From Stercorarius parasiticus (taxonomy: Eukaryota; Chordata; Aves; Charadriiformes; Stercorariidae): a stretch of 64,000 nt of DNA. Where the stretch lies: NCBI GenBank assembly GCA_013396915.1, contig VWZL01000527.1:243391-307390 (forward strand), in the 5' to 3' direction. The position numbers and the translations under genes were made by a program. The notes beneath the pieces are model-generated. The model saw only the letters and a program-made list of their open reading frames with translations, did no database searches and was not told where the DNA came from. Positions 12,574 to 25,504 of the stretch are shown piece after piece. The stretch's first letter is position 1. Every line of letters begins with the position of its first letter.

Positions 12574-12998
12574 TTATAGAATCATGGAATTTTCTACATT
12601 GGAAGGGATATTTCAGATCATCGAGTCCAACCATCATCCTAACACTGACAAAAACTGCCACCAAACCATGTCCCTTAGCACCATGTTTACCTGTCTTTTG
12701 AATAGCTCCAGGGACAACAATTCCACCACTTCCCTGGGCCTCCTGTCCCAAAGCTTTATAACCTTTTCGGTGTAAAACTTTTTCCTAATATCCAGTCTAA
12801 ACCTCCTGTGGTGTAACTTGAGGCCTGTTCCCTGGGAGAAGAGACCGACCCCCCCTGGCTACACCCTCCTTTCAGGGAGTTGTAGAGAGAGAGAAGGTTT
12901 CCCCTCAGCCTCCTTTTCTCCAGGCTGAACACCCCCAGCTCCCTCAGCCGCTCCTCACAAGACTTGTGCTCCAGACCCTCCACCAGCTTCGTTGCCCT
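12574..12998 (-). repeat. CR1 LINE 3' fragment, 'ATCATCGAGTCCAACC' type
   Basis: Antisense CR1 of a different subfamily from its neighbours, marked by 'ATCATCGAGTCCAACCATCA' and 'CTGACAAAAACTGCC'. The minus strand gives [20 protein letters not shown] at about 12900-12960, the CR1 ORF2 C-terminus. The same subfamily is seen at 41793. Confidence 0.92.
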
Positions 12999-13186
12999 AA
13001 ATTTGTTCTGTAATACCAGAACTACCGTACAAAATTGCCAGGAGATCCAGGTTTTAGATGTCCATCATCAGCTCAGAGGGAATCAGGCTGAGGCCCCTCC
13101 CCAGTCTCCTCATCCAGCCTCTGGCAGCAGGGATGCTGTCCCCTCCTGTTCAGGAGAAAGCGTGGCGTCACTCTGCTCAGTTTGTC

Positions 13187-13390
13187 AGATCATAGAATCA
13201 TAGAATGTGTTGGGTTGGAAGGGTTCTTTAAAGGTCATCTAGTCCAACCCCCCTGCAGTAACCAGGGACATCTTTAACTAGACCAGGTTGCTCAGAGCCT
13301 CATCAAGCCTGGCCTTGAATGCCTCCAGGGGCGGGGCCTCCACCACCTCCTTGGGCAACCTGTTCCAGTGCCTCACCATCCTCAGTGTGA
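13187..13390 (-). repeat. CR1 LINE 3' fragment
   Basis: Antisense CR1 3' end of about 200 bp with a two-unit octamer tail at 13188-13206. It lies under 200 bp from the preceding CR1 but belongs to the 8026/8684 subfamily, so it is a separate insertion. Confidence 0.92.
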
Positions 13391-14925
13391 TCACCCTGGT
13401 GATCAAGCAGACATATCACAGGACACTTTCACTCTGTTTCTGAGCATCTGTTCATTTACCTGCCACAGCAGAAGTTGACATCACTGCAGCTTTTCATCTC
13501 TCATAGTCTGTACTTGCCTTCCCATCCCAACTCCTCCATCTGAGCACTTGTAAAAAGCTCCAATATTTATAAACCTTTCCACTGATCAGATTTGAGCTGC
13601 CAACCATCTATTACTGAATGAATGTCCTACACTGGGAGAAGAACTCTAAAGAAGAGGTTGTTGGCCATTAAAGAAACAATTAGGTGGAATCTCCATACAG
13701 AAGGTTTAGGTAGGTGTTTTGCATTAATTATACAAAATGTCTTTCTATAGTGATGGTTACGCTTTTCTCATTCCTATTGAGACAGGTCACCTTATGCAGA
13801 AATTATTCTCTTCTTGGTTAATGTTACAGTGGTTCAGACGCTACACAAGAAACAGTCACCTGGCAAGTTTATTATTATTTCATGAATGATAATCAGCATA
13901 GAGCACCGTGGAGGACTGGTTTTATCCAGACTCCAATGAATCTTTAAGTGTTGAATTAAAAAAAAAACAAAAAAAATTAAGTTAATATAGTTTGGGCAGT
14001 TTATGCCCTACTAGGTTATTACTTAGGACTTCAAAAAAAATAAAAATCAGTACGTTCAATTTTTTTCTTTCAAATAAATGGGATTTTAACAAAAAAACCC
14101 AAGACCATCCATTTTGCACTGAAAGTTTCATCTCGCAAGCGTGTGCAAGATAGTGGGTTTAGAGAGACAACCATCTTTCTTTCCATAAGGAAGGGGCTGA
14201 TAACCTTAGAGAAAATTCAGGCCAGCCAGGGTTAATCTGATGACCACATGGACCATGAGGGGCTCCTGAGCTAAACTGCTGCTCTCGATATCACTACAAG
14301 GTGTATCAGTAGCTCAAAATAGAAAACATCCACTTTTTACAGCTTCCACGTGGCTGCAGAAGTCAGATGCTCGGTTTGTGCCCAGCTGCCGTCCCCACAT
14401 CCTCATGAAACCCGGCACTGCCTCCAGGCACCGGCACGTTCCAGCGACACCAAACCCCACTCTCAGTCCAAAATCAACCCGGCATCTACTCAGGGTGTTA
14501 CAGGAGAGCGCCAGCCCCCAGCCGCCCAAATGGAATTTTTCCATGGCAAGATTAATGCAGATTCAGGACAAACTAAAAGTGGGTAATGGAAAGTCAACAG
14601 TATCATTCTCCCTCTTTTGCAGGTGGGTAAACTGAGGCATGAGGGTCTCCTCTCACTCTCATGTCCTCCTTCCTTCAACCTCATATTGCTGGCATGCATA
14701 AGATGTGGTGGTGTCCCTTTTCCTTCCTTACCATGCTGGTCTTGCACCCATGTTCCCATCAACCTGATTCAGCTACAGCTTTCAGAGAAAGGGAAGGCAG
14801 AGCAGCGTTCTGTCCAGCACCCTGATAAGACCATCACACTTTTCCAGCTGTGCTTCCCAGGAGCAAGTTGTTTATGTCATAGCACTAACAGCATTACAGC
14901 TACGTTTCAAACAGTTGAATGGAAA
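13391..14925. other. Intergenic stretch, AT-rich
   Basis: No gene was recognised. There are several A-runs at 13958-14060 and a MIR-like antisense scrap at about 14607-14650 (GGTGGGTAAACTGAGGCATG, compare the MIR block GATGAGGAAACTGAGGCAC). Confidence 0.5.
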
Positions 14926-15529
14926 GATCACAGAATCATAGAATGGTTTGGGTTGGAAGGGACCTTTAAAGGCCATCTAGTCCACCCCCCTACCATGAGC
15001 AGGGACATCTTCAACTAGATCAGGTTGCTTAGAGCCCCGTCCAACCTGACCTGGAATGTTTCCAGAGATGGCGCATCCATCACCTCTCTGGGCAACCTGA
15101 GCCAGGGGCTCACCACCCTCACAGCAAAGAATTTCTTCCTTTTATCTAATCTGAATCTACCTTCCTTTAGTTTCAAACCATTACCCCTTGTCCTATCACA
15201 ACAGACCCTGCTAAAAAGTCCCTCTATATCTTTCTTGTAGGCCCTCTTTAAGTACTGGCAGGGGCTCGAAGGTCTCCCTGGAGCCTTCTCCTCTCCAGGC
15301 TGAACCCCCCCAGCTCTCTCAGCCTGTCCTCCCAGCAGAGGGGCTCCAGCCCTCCCAGCAGCTCCGGGGCCTCCTCTGGCCCCGCTCCAACAGCTCCGTG
15401 TCTCTCCTGTGCTGAGGCCCCAGAGCTGGAGGCAGCACTGCAGGGGGGTCTCCCCCGAGCGCAGCAGAGGGGCAGAATCCCCCCCTCGCCCTGCTGCCCA
15501 CGCTGCTGGGGATGCAGCCCAGGATGCTG
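14926..15529 (-). repeat. CR1 LINE 3' fragment, about 600 bp
   Basis: One of the longer antisense CR1 pieces. It runs from the octamer tail at 14930-14943 through the ORF2 C-terminus to 'GATGCAGCCCAGGATGCTGA'. It carries 'CCCCCTACCATGAGCAGGG' and 'GTTTCCAGAGATGGCGCATC', shared almost exactly with the copy at 63781. The 198-codon minus frame over 15015-15611 is a remnant of CR1 ORF2, not a host gene. Confidence 0.93.
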
Positions 15530-17015
15530 AGTCTGTGTGAAAGGCAATGCCAGGACCTCTGCTACACTCCAAAGATGAGGTGCTCATATTCGTTCTCCCA
15601 TTTCTTTTCATCCCAATTCTGCCCCTTTTGAGCCCAGACGGCTTTTGCGGGAGGCTCAGAGGCAGAGGGATGTGTGTGCAGCACCCTCGTCACCCTGGCT
15701 CACACTGCAGGGGACACCCACCTGTTCTCCAAAGCACGTCAGCTACGAAAGCTGTTCTGGGGGGGTTCTCCAGCCCCCCTGCCTCTGCGCTGCACCCTCC
15801 CAGGCTTGAACTCTGCTTCAGAGGAGCAAGGACCCATAGGGAAGCACCCTGAGCACCATCCATGCAATATGATGGAGAAGTAACACCAGGAACGCTTTGC
15901 ATTGAATGGCAGAAGCCTTTGGGTTTTAAGTAGTTTATTCATATTGCTTGGGCGGGTGGGGGTGTGTGTGTGAAATGCTCCTTCCCAGTCTATTTTCTTT
16001 CACAGTGCTGATCAAATAAGCATTTTTTCCCTACTATCCAAAAAAATCTGAACACTAGAAAAATGTTTAAAGAAAAACGTATTTTTTTCCAGTTACACAG
16101 TTAGATATGATTGTGGATTCAGTTAAAAGAAAAAGAAAAAACAGTTTAGATCCTTTTTTCAATTAATATTATTGTTATTTACCATGGAACAACACGCCAG
16201 GGTTGTAGCAGATATGACAGGACCAGTACAATCCATCTCCCTAAGTGACTTATTTTAGTCTCACATTTTTTCCCCTTTTTTCTTTTTTTCCGTTATGTCA
16301 GGATTTGGAAACATCCTCAACTTCCTCAGAGTTAAATAAGCAAATTGAAAAGGAAAACCATCACTCTGCTCCTCAGCAGACTTCTACAAGACCTAAAGCA
16401 AAGTACCTTTTAAAACCATATATCATTTTTTTCCCCCTATTTTCTGCCAAAATGTCAATGTTTAGTGTCATTTTTTCTTCTGTGGGGAAAAATACTTTTG
16501 GATCTTTTTTAGCGGGGAAACTTTTTCACGTTAAAAGCAGAGTGACCATATAAGCCTGCAGTCACTTCCAGAGGTTTGAACGCTCTCCTAGGATAAAGGA
16601 AGTAGTAGGATGGTATAGGATGCTCATCAGATAGCATCCTATAGGGTGAAAACCAGCTTGTAATAAGACTGCCTGTGAGTAGAATTAAATGAAACAGGAC
16701 CAGGTAACACTGCTGGGTGCAGGAACTCGATCGTCCTCACTGCGGGAACATCCTTGGCATGGTTTTGGCTGAGGCAGCTCCTCTCTCCCACCATTTTCCA
16801 GGCAAAGTCCAGGAGTTTGCATGGGACAGGAAAACTCCTGACAGGCAGCTGGGTGCAGAAACCCTGTTTTGGAAGCTAAAGGGCTTTAGTAATACCGATG
16901 TGGGCCATTTGGCTTCAGCACCAGGGAAATGTGCCAGTTTAATTTAGTAGTTTAGACACAGAGTAAAGGGTGTGATTTTTTAAGTCCTTGCTGTGCCCTA
17001 AACTCCTCCCAAGAA

Positions 17016-17082
17016 CTTGGGCATATCATCCCGTGCCTCAGTTTCCCAACCGTAAACAGTATTTTGATAACAATTCTCTCTC
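17016..17082 (+). repeat. MIR-like SINE fragment
   Basis: CTTGGGCATATCATC followed by CGTGCCTCAGTTTCCCAACC reproduces the MIR core order (CTTGGGCAAGTTAC ... GTGCCTCAGTTTCC). Diverged. Confidence 0.6.
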
Positions 17083-17785
17083 CCAGACTGGGATGAGGAC
17101 CTAAGGGTGGGATGAGGACCAAAGAGGCACTCTGAGGCACTCACACACCCCACTAATACTATCTGCTAGACAGGAGCTTGGTCAAAACTTGTCTGCAAAC
17201 ATCCACCCATACAAATGGATTCATTTCCAGACTCCCAGGGATGCTATTTTTTAAACAGCTCTGATGGAGAAGAAAAGGCAATTATAGTTAATGGTGTATT
17301 TCTAAAGACACCGGGGTGGGAGGACCCAGGGCATGGTTGTTATTCCTGGCTGTACTGGTGTGACTGGTGGAGCTGGTTGGGCTCAACCCCTGTTGTCTGA
17401 CCCCAATGCTTGCAAAAGCCCAGCTCCTTCCGTCCTGCCCAACCACATCTGCTGACCAAAAACCCCCACCAGAATTCCAGACCAGCTCCAGCTCCCTGCT
17501 CCTCCTCCTCCTGCCGCAGCCCTCTGGCCATTAAAATATTAAACCCATGTACTCGCAATAAAAGCCTCTATTCTCAGAAATCTTTGGTGGCTTTTGTTGG
17601 GGTTTTTTGGGTTTTTTTTTTTTTGACAGGACTGAGCTGCAGCATCGGAAAAAGGGATAAAATGAAGACGTGTCCCGGCACGGGACAGCTGAAGCGGTGT
17701 CACTCAACGTGCCGCTGTCAGCGGGGTGATTGAGGTGGACAGGAGGGACGGGAATGGTCACAGGCTGTAAAGGACACAGGCAGGT

Positions 17786-17827
17786 GGGGGGACCGGGTGA
17801 TGGGGTGGGCTGGCCCGGGGGGGTGGG
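17786..17827 (+). other. G-quadruplex-like G-rich tract
   Basis: Runs of G (6, 3, 4, 3, 7 and 3 long) are separated by loops of 1-7 bases on the + strand, which meets the usual four-run G-quadruplex pattern. No gene lies next to it. Confidence 0.7.
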
Positions 17828-19939
17828 CGATACAAAAGGGACCGTGACAGCCTGCCAGGGCAGGGACCATGCGGGGATGGCAGGCGAGCATCTTAGGGGT
17901 AAAGCAAGGCAAGAGAGGGGAAGAGAGGTGAGAAAGATGCATTTGAAGAGCCAACGGGCAACCTGGTGCCAGGGTTGCAGAAGGCTGGTCTGCCCGGAGC
18001 GGGATGAGACAGAAATACTGGTGAAAAACCCTTAGCAAATAGACCTGGCAAGGGAGTTAAGAGGATGCTAATGCAAGGTGGGGGAAAATGGTAGAAAACT
18101 GAGTGAAGGGAGGGGATTTTAACATTAATGTCACTAGGGAGAAGGAAAAAATGGAGGCAGTAGTGTAGAGGAGAGAGGGAGAGGAGGAAATATCACACTC
18201 GCACGCACATGGAGGGGTCAGTAGTATAAGCTCCTTCAGGTGCTTTTTTAGCCTCAGCCTTTGCTAAGAGAGTCTTCGGCACCCCAAGGCGTAGGCTGCT
18301 TGCCGGACAGCATTTCTCACCACACCAGCTCCTGCTTCCTTGGGGAAACCTTGAAGAGGAGGAAAACACCCCTGGTTGAAGATGGCAGCCCAGATAACAC
18401 CCCTGGGGGGCTATGAAGCAACAAAGGACCCAGAAGAGGAGGACGAAGAGACCAGTTGCTTCTTTGCTGGAGGTAATATCTGAGATTTTTTTTTTTTTAA
18501 TGCAATATCTCCTGCGGTGTGAGAATTGCTGGTGTTTATGACCAAGCCTAGAGAGAAGGGCAAGAGCCAGCGTCACGCATCCAGGGTTGTGCAAAGCATA
18601 GTAAGGGAACATAAGGAACTCTGGGCAGGGCAAGAGATGCCAAGAATGGAAATGAAAAGGGTGGTGAGGTAGTGCCCTCATGGTCCAAACAGGACCCCAG
18701 ACTCACTACCAAGTTGCCAGGGACCAGAGCACACTGCCTGGATGTGACCCGTGGCCGTGAGGCATCCCTTCAAAGTGCATGTGTTCAGGCTTACAGCTAT
18801 GGACCGACAAAACCAAAGGATGTGTTTAATTTTCAGGAGCATCTTCAGAAAAAGAGTTTGGTTCACAAGGGTGAAATAGTTGTTGTGTGGTGTCCTGTTG
18901 GCCAGATCTCTCAGCTCACCAGGCTGTGACCCAGGGGGTAGAGGGACTGTTGAGGAGGGTCAGTAGGATCTCAGCATAGCCTGGAGGACCAGTGTCATCT
19001 CCTGGGAAACTGCAATCTCAGATTGCTCCCAAGGAGCCTCCTTTGACTGCAAAGTGTGCCCAGATGTGACTAAAACCTTCCAGGGGAAGTGACCTTCTGA
19101 TTTTAATTCCCACCTTAAAATAAGTGGTCACCAGCAAGTTTCCACTAGTGCCTCCCTGTCCACCAAAGCCCGCTGTTAGACCATGTCATGTCCACACTGA
19201 TTTTGATATATTTATCACTCCAGAATCTTTCTTAGACAATGAAGTCCTTTCTGCATTTCACGGATGGCAAGCAGGGGTACAGGCATGCATAAGTCCAAAT
19301 TCATCCCTGTTACCCTTAGACCCTTGAGGAGTCTAAGTGAAGAGCACAGTCAATCCTGGCCCCTGGAGTCAAAGGGGAGAGATGGCCCCCTCTTGACACA
19401 CTCCTGGGCCCTCTCTGTGGGTCCTTGCCCTCCATGGGTGGCTGTTCCTTGTATTTCCAGCCTGTTAGCAGTATTGGTTATTTTAATTGGGAATGCATGA
19501 CTGAAGCTGTCAAGAGCCCAGCGTGGGTTTGTCCTCCTGCTGGCTCAGTACATCCCTCCAGCTCCCTACACTTTGGACCACACGGGGAGGAACTAACTAA
19601 AAAAGAAACTAGACGAAAAGGACCCTGTCCTCCTCCCCGAGGCTGTACCCTTTGCACCCACTCTCATACCATTAGGCCTCCTGGCCTCCAGGAAAAAGAT
19701 CCAAGCTGGGGAACGGTTCCTGATATGAGGTGATCCAAAAATCCCCAGGTAAACAGTCTTAGATGCAGAAAGGAGACAAGGGAGATCCCCCACCTTTTCA
19801 AGCCAGTGGCAAAAATCCTACCAGCTTCTCGAGGGACAGTTATCCTCAACGTCACTATTCTCTAATTTCACTTGCATTCAAGGTATGGAAAAAAAGGGAA
19901 AGCTAAGGGGCGAGAGAGACCATGCTGAACCTGTATGGG

Positions 19940-20060
19940 GATTGCTACAAGCTCTCCAGTTTGTCCCAGGCAAACAATTTCACCTCTGTGCTTCAGTTTC
20001 CCCCCCCCATAATCTGGGAATACTGGTGACCAGGCTTTGCTCGAGGGCAGTTATTCTGCT
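19940..20060 (+). repeat. MIR-like SINE fragment
   Basis: GGCAAACAATTTCACCTCTG then TGCTTCAGTTTCCCCCC then ATAATCTGGGAATACT follows the MIR core block order. This is the clearest sense-strand copy in the window. Confidence 0.65.
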
Positions 20061-20744
20061 CTGGCACAAAGGATCAGACTGGCTAAATAAAATATGATGG
20101 GGCGAAACCAGAGCCAAGATGTCAGTTTAAAAGCACCATATATTAGACCAGATAAAGCAGAAAATATAACTTAAGGATCCACAATATGAATATCTTTTTA
20201 TATCGAGTTAAAAGTGCTAGAAAATCAAACAAGGAGACTAGTAGGATGGACAGGTGTATTGCCAGGACTGCTGGTGATTCTGACACAGCCTTTCCAAATA
20301 ACCTCGGACAGCTCATTTATTTTCTCCAGTTTTGTACTCAGTTTAGTGCCTCGCTTTTTCAAGACATTAAATATTGGCACACTAGAAGTGGATGTTTCAG
20401 AGGTGCTCACCAAGGCCTTATTCCCACTGACTTCAGGCAGAGAGCTCATTCCCATGGTTTATGGAGCAAACTCAATAATCTCTGACACCCCACCAGACCT
20501 CATGAAACCTCACCAGAGTTTGAAAAACCCAGGCAATACAAAACACCTCCAAAACCCAAGTGCCCAAATATAGTCTCTGGCTAGATATAGGCAATATTTT
20601 GCAGACAGCTGCAAACTTGCTTTGCTGAGTTTTAAGCTTCCTGGAAGCTGTGCTTAGGACAGCATTTAGGAGAAACTAATTAGCCCTGCTGCACAAATAT
20701 ACCCTTAGACAACTAATTTGGCTCCCAAGGCTAAGATGTTAACC

Positions 20745-20800
20745 TAACAGATTTGCCCACGATCACACAGAAAAATTGCAAGAGAGGCAAGAAAAGGCTC
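20745..20800 (-). repeat. MIR-like SINE fragment
   Basis: CAGATTTGCCCACGATCACACAG matches, in antisense, the MIR block that reads CTTGCCCAAGGTCACACAG. It is short and diverged. Confidence 0.5.
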
Positions 20801-22664
20801 TATGTGAGTTTTTGTCTCATGCAAAGTGCCTTTAGATGTAGGTAGGGAAACAATGAGGTGGTAAATTCCAGCCATGCAAAGGTTTAGGCTCAAATCCTTC
20901 CTGCGGAGAGGGGCAGAGAATTGGAAGGATGGGGGAGAAAAATCAAAACACCTTTTAGCTCCCAGGCTGGGTTTTTTTTCCCCCCTTTTAAGTTAATGGG
21001 ATGACTCTTATTTACCCATTCCCTTCTTTGCACTGCTGTCACATCAATGCACCTCACTATGCATGCGTGTGTAGCCAGGCAAAGGAAAGGCGAAGCTGCC
21101 TCCATCCCTCCAGTAACAACTGCTCCTAGGAAAGCATTCGTCTTGCAATCCAGGGTGGAAAATGAAACTTGACAAAGAGACCAGATGAGTGAGTGACTGA
21201 ATGCCAGGCGTATTAGAGACCCTGTTTTGGGAGTATTACCTCCCATCTCATCCTCGGTGGCAAACCAACCTAATGACAGTGACCCTTGGAGGACAGCTGC
21301 CCCATTCTTTCCTCCTTCTCTTCCTCACGCCAGGCAGGGACAGATGTGGCCTTGGATATCCCTCAGATGATTGGGTTACTCTCACAGGCTCAAAAAGGCA
21401 TGATCTGTTGGCTCTTAGTTTGCATATCTGCTGTTCACAATGAATATAATGCTCTTGGGTAGCCAAAAAGAAAGATACTGGCTCTAAATGGATGCCTTTA
21501 TACCCTATTGGCTTCCTTCTTTGCAGGCTTTTATTGCCATTCTTGTCAATCTTTTCCACCCCAGCTTATGTCCCATTCAGCTCCTTAACTTCTAGTAGCT
21601 TAGCTATAATATCCCAACCCATGTTTCTTCATTCTACTTGTTTTGGGTTTTCTAAATCTTGGAACAGTGTCGTCCAAAAAGTCAACCTAAGTGAGCCTTT
21701 ACTGCAACAGTCTCAGTTCATTAAGTCATTGATTTTAATATAAATCTTGCTCAAGTTAAGTTTTAGCATCATCAGTAAATTCCCATTTATACCTAAATAA
21801 GATTTTAAAATCCCAGTCCACACATTGTACCAGAATAGTGTACATACATGAGAAATATTTGCCTACCTACATGCTTGGGATCAAGGATCTTCCAAGTAAC
21901 TAAGTCTGCTTCGCCACTAATTACCCTGAACCCACTATCTGGTCCCAAAACTTGTACGATACTTTGATACACGCCTATGAGAAATTTAAGAAGATGCTGC
22001 CAGTAAATGGCTATAAACACCCCGTACAGTTTGTTGAAGGACAACATGTTTTCCATATGTATTAAATGAATCTAGAAATGCAACTATGTAAAACTGCTTT
22101 GCTCTAGAACTCTTCACCTTATTTCAGAAAAAAAAACCAGCAAGGGAAACCTTCAGAAAGTAGTAATCTTGGATTAAGGGCTGTTAGTCTTTCCTGTAAG
22201 GACACAGGAGTTTAGACAGTTTAGCAAAACTCAGGAACCGGAATGAAAGGTTTGCTAAAGAGGACTGACGCTCATGTTTGAATGAGAATTTTCCTCCCTT
22301 ATATTTAATCTTTTTTTTGAATGCTTTTTTTTTTAATCCCCCCAACTTTAGGCAGATTTTTTTATTAAACACAGGAATTTTATTGATGCTGTTATTTCCT
22401 TCCCTATTTTCTAGATAGCAAATTTCCATTTTTTCCTATTGGAGGGATGGGACTCCTCTCTCCTGCCCTCAGACTCCTCTAGGTTAAACTTCTGGCCTCC
22501 CACTGCCAGTCTGTGATGGTACGTGTCCCTGTGAAAGCTGTCAACAGCCCAGCCCCTAGTGAGGTGGGACGTGTCCAACACCAAAGGAGGTGAATCTCAC
22601 CTCCTTGTGCTCCTCTGTCATGCTTAATAGCCATGTGCATGAAGATACAGTAATGTGCTTGATC

Positions 22665-22740
22665 CTGGATTCTGGAGTCCTGGTGCTGGTCCCATCTGTC
22701 CACTTCCTTCTGCTGTGCCTCAGTTTTCCCTCCTGACACC
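22665..22740 (+). repeat. MIR-like SINE fragment
   Basis: GGATTCTGGAGTCCTGG followed by CTGTGCCTCAGTTTTCCC follows the MIR order (GGACTCTGGAGCCAGA ... CTGTGCCTCAGTTTCC), with the middle shortened. Confidence 0.55.
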
Positions 22741-25194
22741 TATCGGGACAGGTCTGCAATCAAAACCTTTTGTGCAACTGGAATGAGAAGCAAGAAATCT
22801 GGGGTCAAAGCCTTGGGGGTCACGTTGCAACCCTAAATTGAATTTCATTAACAAAGGTACCTTTTTTCCTTAATGGAGAAAATCTACAAATACATGGCTG
22901 TTGCAGAGCTCCTATTCCAGTCTTATTCGTGGCCCCAAATGTTGCACAAAGATGAAACAGAGTTGGTCCTACCTACCTGATTAAGTGTTTATAATCACGA
23001 GTAATAAAAATCATGCAGGCCCACATGAGGCCTAACTGGGCTAAGAAGAAACATACAGTCATTCATTATTGTTGTTAACTCACGTAACCAGATTTCTGCA
23101 CCCAAAAGAGTGGGAACCCACAGACTGAGGCATGCCTCTGCTGAAATCTCTGGGAGTTTTACCCTGATGTCAACAAGACTCAGCTTCATCACCTCTTCTG
23201 AGTCAAAAGCCTTCATGTAACTGGGAAATAAATATTACACTGAGTTCTTAATCTCAAATCAAAGTGTAGTAAATGCTCCTATGATACTGGCCTGTCTTAC
23301 ATTTTAAAAAATAAAGAACAGGAATGTTTTGCTGGGGGTCTTTTTAACACCTCTGTTGCAGTTGGTGTAAAAATCTCTATATAATGCAAATGCAGCCACC
23401 ACTCCTGACTCTGTGGATTTTTAAGCAATATCCTTTACTGGGTCACTGTATGACTCATCTTTCTCTAAAATTTGCATTAATTTGTTGTATCAGTCACTGA
23501 CGTTAATAAAGTAATGACTATGTGAAATTCCCTGCCATGAATTCTAGAAATCGCAAAGGAAGGTCTTTATCTTGCTTTAAAACAAGCAAGCAACTCCCCT
23601 CCAAAAGCCACTCACCTCTTCACTGCAGTCAATAAGGCTTTTTATATGAGCAAAACTACTTAAAGCAGCATGTATAATATCAGAATCACAAAGTTTTTAA
23701 GTGAAAATAAATCTGAGCCATTCCTAGACTCAACAGCCTCTAAATCCATGGGAAAGCGAAGTTACTAATATTGTACAAACTATGAGTTTATATTTGTAAT
23801 TACCACAAGTTTTCCCAGTTCTGCTTGCAGAAATCTGCTGGATTGCTGCTACTCAAAGGGATGCAGCTAGTACCTGTCCCAAGATGTCCCGTGCCAAACG
23901 CAGTGATAACCAAGGCTTGAAATACTGCTTGAGCAAAGTACCAGTAAAATAATTTCTATTACAAATATCAGTAGCTGCTCTGGTTGCTTCTCCACTGTTG
24001 GCAGATACAGAAGGAGGGTCCAAGCTGAGGCTCAGGAGAGAAGTATGACTCTTCTGCTGAGAGCTTCCCATGCACCATGGGCCAGCCATGTATGTCTCAA
24101 CACCGCTTTTGTCTACTGACACAAACAGAGCATATGAATCCCTTTCCGTGCCTTGTCATAGCCACAAGCTATTTGGTCCTTTGAGTTTGGCTGTAAGTAA
24201 AAACGTAGGTTAGTGACCTGTTCAGCCCCAACTGAGAGTTATAATGAGCAATGCCATGGGATGGACTTCCATCCTAAAGCCTTTTGTAGACATACATCGT
24301 GTAATGAGCGAAAAAAGTAGGGGCAGAAAAACCAAGATACTCGCATGCGAGATGTGAAAAATCAGTAATGTCAGATATTGGGGCACATTGCAAAAGAGAT
24401 ATTTTCTGAAGTAGCCTCATGCAGGGGAACACCTCTGCCAAATTTAAGGATGGAGAACACCATGGGCATGGAGAGCAACTCTGACCCACCTTTTGAACAC
24501 ACCATGAAATGCCTGGAGAGTGACAGCAAAGCTGGGGAGATGTCTCCATGCTCCAGAGAGACTTGTAGCCTCTGAGGAGCGCACATAGTGCTCTGCAGTT
24601 CTGTTCTGCAGGCTGGAGTCTGTGCCTCACCAGCAACCTCCCACTAGGGTTTGCCTTCAAAGAAGAGCCTTTGTATTCTTGTCAAAGCTTGGGGTTATTC
24701 CCACCTTTTCATTAACTGAGATCATTCCTCAGTGTTTTGGTTCTTTTGGAAGAGAAGACAAGACATGGGAGAAAAGCTTATTTTTTTTTCCTGCCCTATA
24801 TATCTGTGTGGACTAGCTGTGGAACCTTGGTTACTTCCCTCCCCTTTCCCATCCTCAGAGATGCTTTCACTTAGAAATTAATCATCTTTGTGAATCTGGT
24901 GCACGGACAAATTGATTGCAATCAGCTCTTTCCCAAATATGGCCATAACTCCCTTTGAGCATGTCCAGCATCCCCAAGCGTGCCTGCCCCACCGAGGACA
25001 AGAGTGAGCAGTAGCCCCAAATCAAGAACTTAGCACTGGAGTGGACACCAGGGTACCCTGCATTTCACTTCTGCTGGTCATTTCTATCCTCATATACAGA
25101 AATTCATCCATATGTCCTGACCTCTGTGTCCTGACAGACTCCTCTCAAAGGTGCACCAGGACATGACACAAGTTGGAACACAGGAAATTCCAAA

Positions 25195-25403
25195 TAGATA
25201 TTGGCAAACTGTTTTTTTGCCATGAGAGTGGTCAAAATTTGGGGCAGAGACCCAAAGAGGGTGAAGCACGTGCATCCTTGGAGAAATTCAAACTCATCTA
25301 GACACGGTGCTGAGCAACGTGACCTAAACTGACCCTGCTTTGAGCCAGGAGATGCACAAGGGGCCTCCAGGTATACCTTATAACCTAAATGACTCTGTGA
25401 CTC
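25195..25403 (+). repeat. Old, diverged CR1 LINE 3' end
   Basis: Sense-strand remnant of an older CR1 subfamily. Recognisable blocks are GCCATGAGAGTGGTCAAA, CATCCTTGGAGAAATTCAAA, GGTGCTGAGCAACGTGACCT, GACCCTGCTTTGAGC, and a decayed tail ACTCTGTGACTCT. It is much more diverged than the other copies, so it is an earlier insertion. Confidence 0.78.
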
Positions 25404-25504
25404 TACAACTTAAAAGCTTGCTTCTGAACAACCAGGTCAGGCTCCAATGAGCTGCTGTCTGGTGTTGAATGTGTTGCCTACTTGGCCAGGCAGGTCTCCA
25501 GGGC

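Larger units (their letters stand above)
15530..25194. other. Long intergenic stretch with old SINE scraps
   Basis: Nearly 10 kb with no recognised gene. It holds a G-rich tract (17786-17827) and several MIR-like fragments. The frame at 18193-18681 (162 codons, minus) has low-complexity, chance-like composition and no family resemblance. A short GT run lies at 15964-15974. Confidence 0.5.

Noticed and set aside
15015..15611. Long minus-strand open frame of 198 codons
   Set aside because: It is a read-through of antisense CR1 ORF2 C-terminal sequence (KRAYKKDIEGLF, RGNGLKLKEGRFRL), not a host gene.
1..25194. PKHD1 5' exons on the minus strand, as expected from mammalian synteny
   Set aside because: No minus-strand frame resembled the known N-terminus or its IPT/TIG repeats, so none is annotated.
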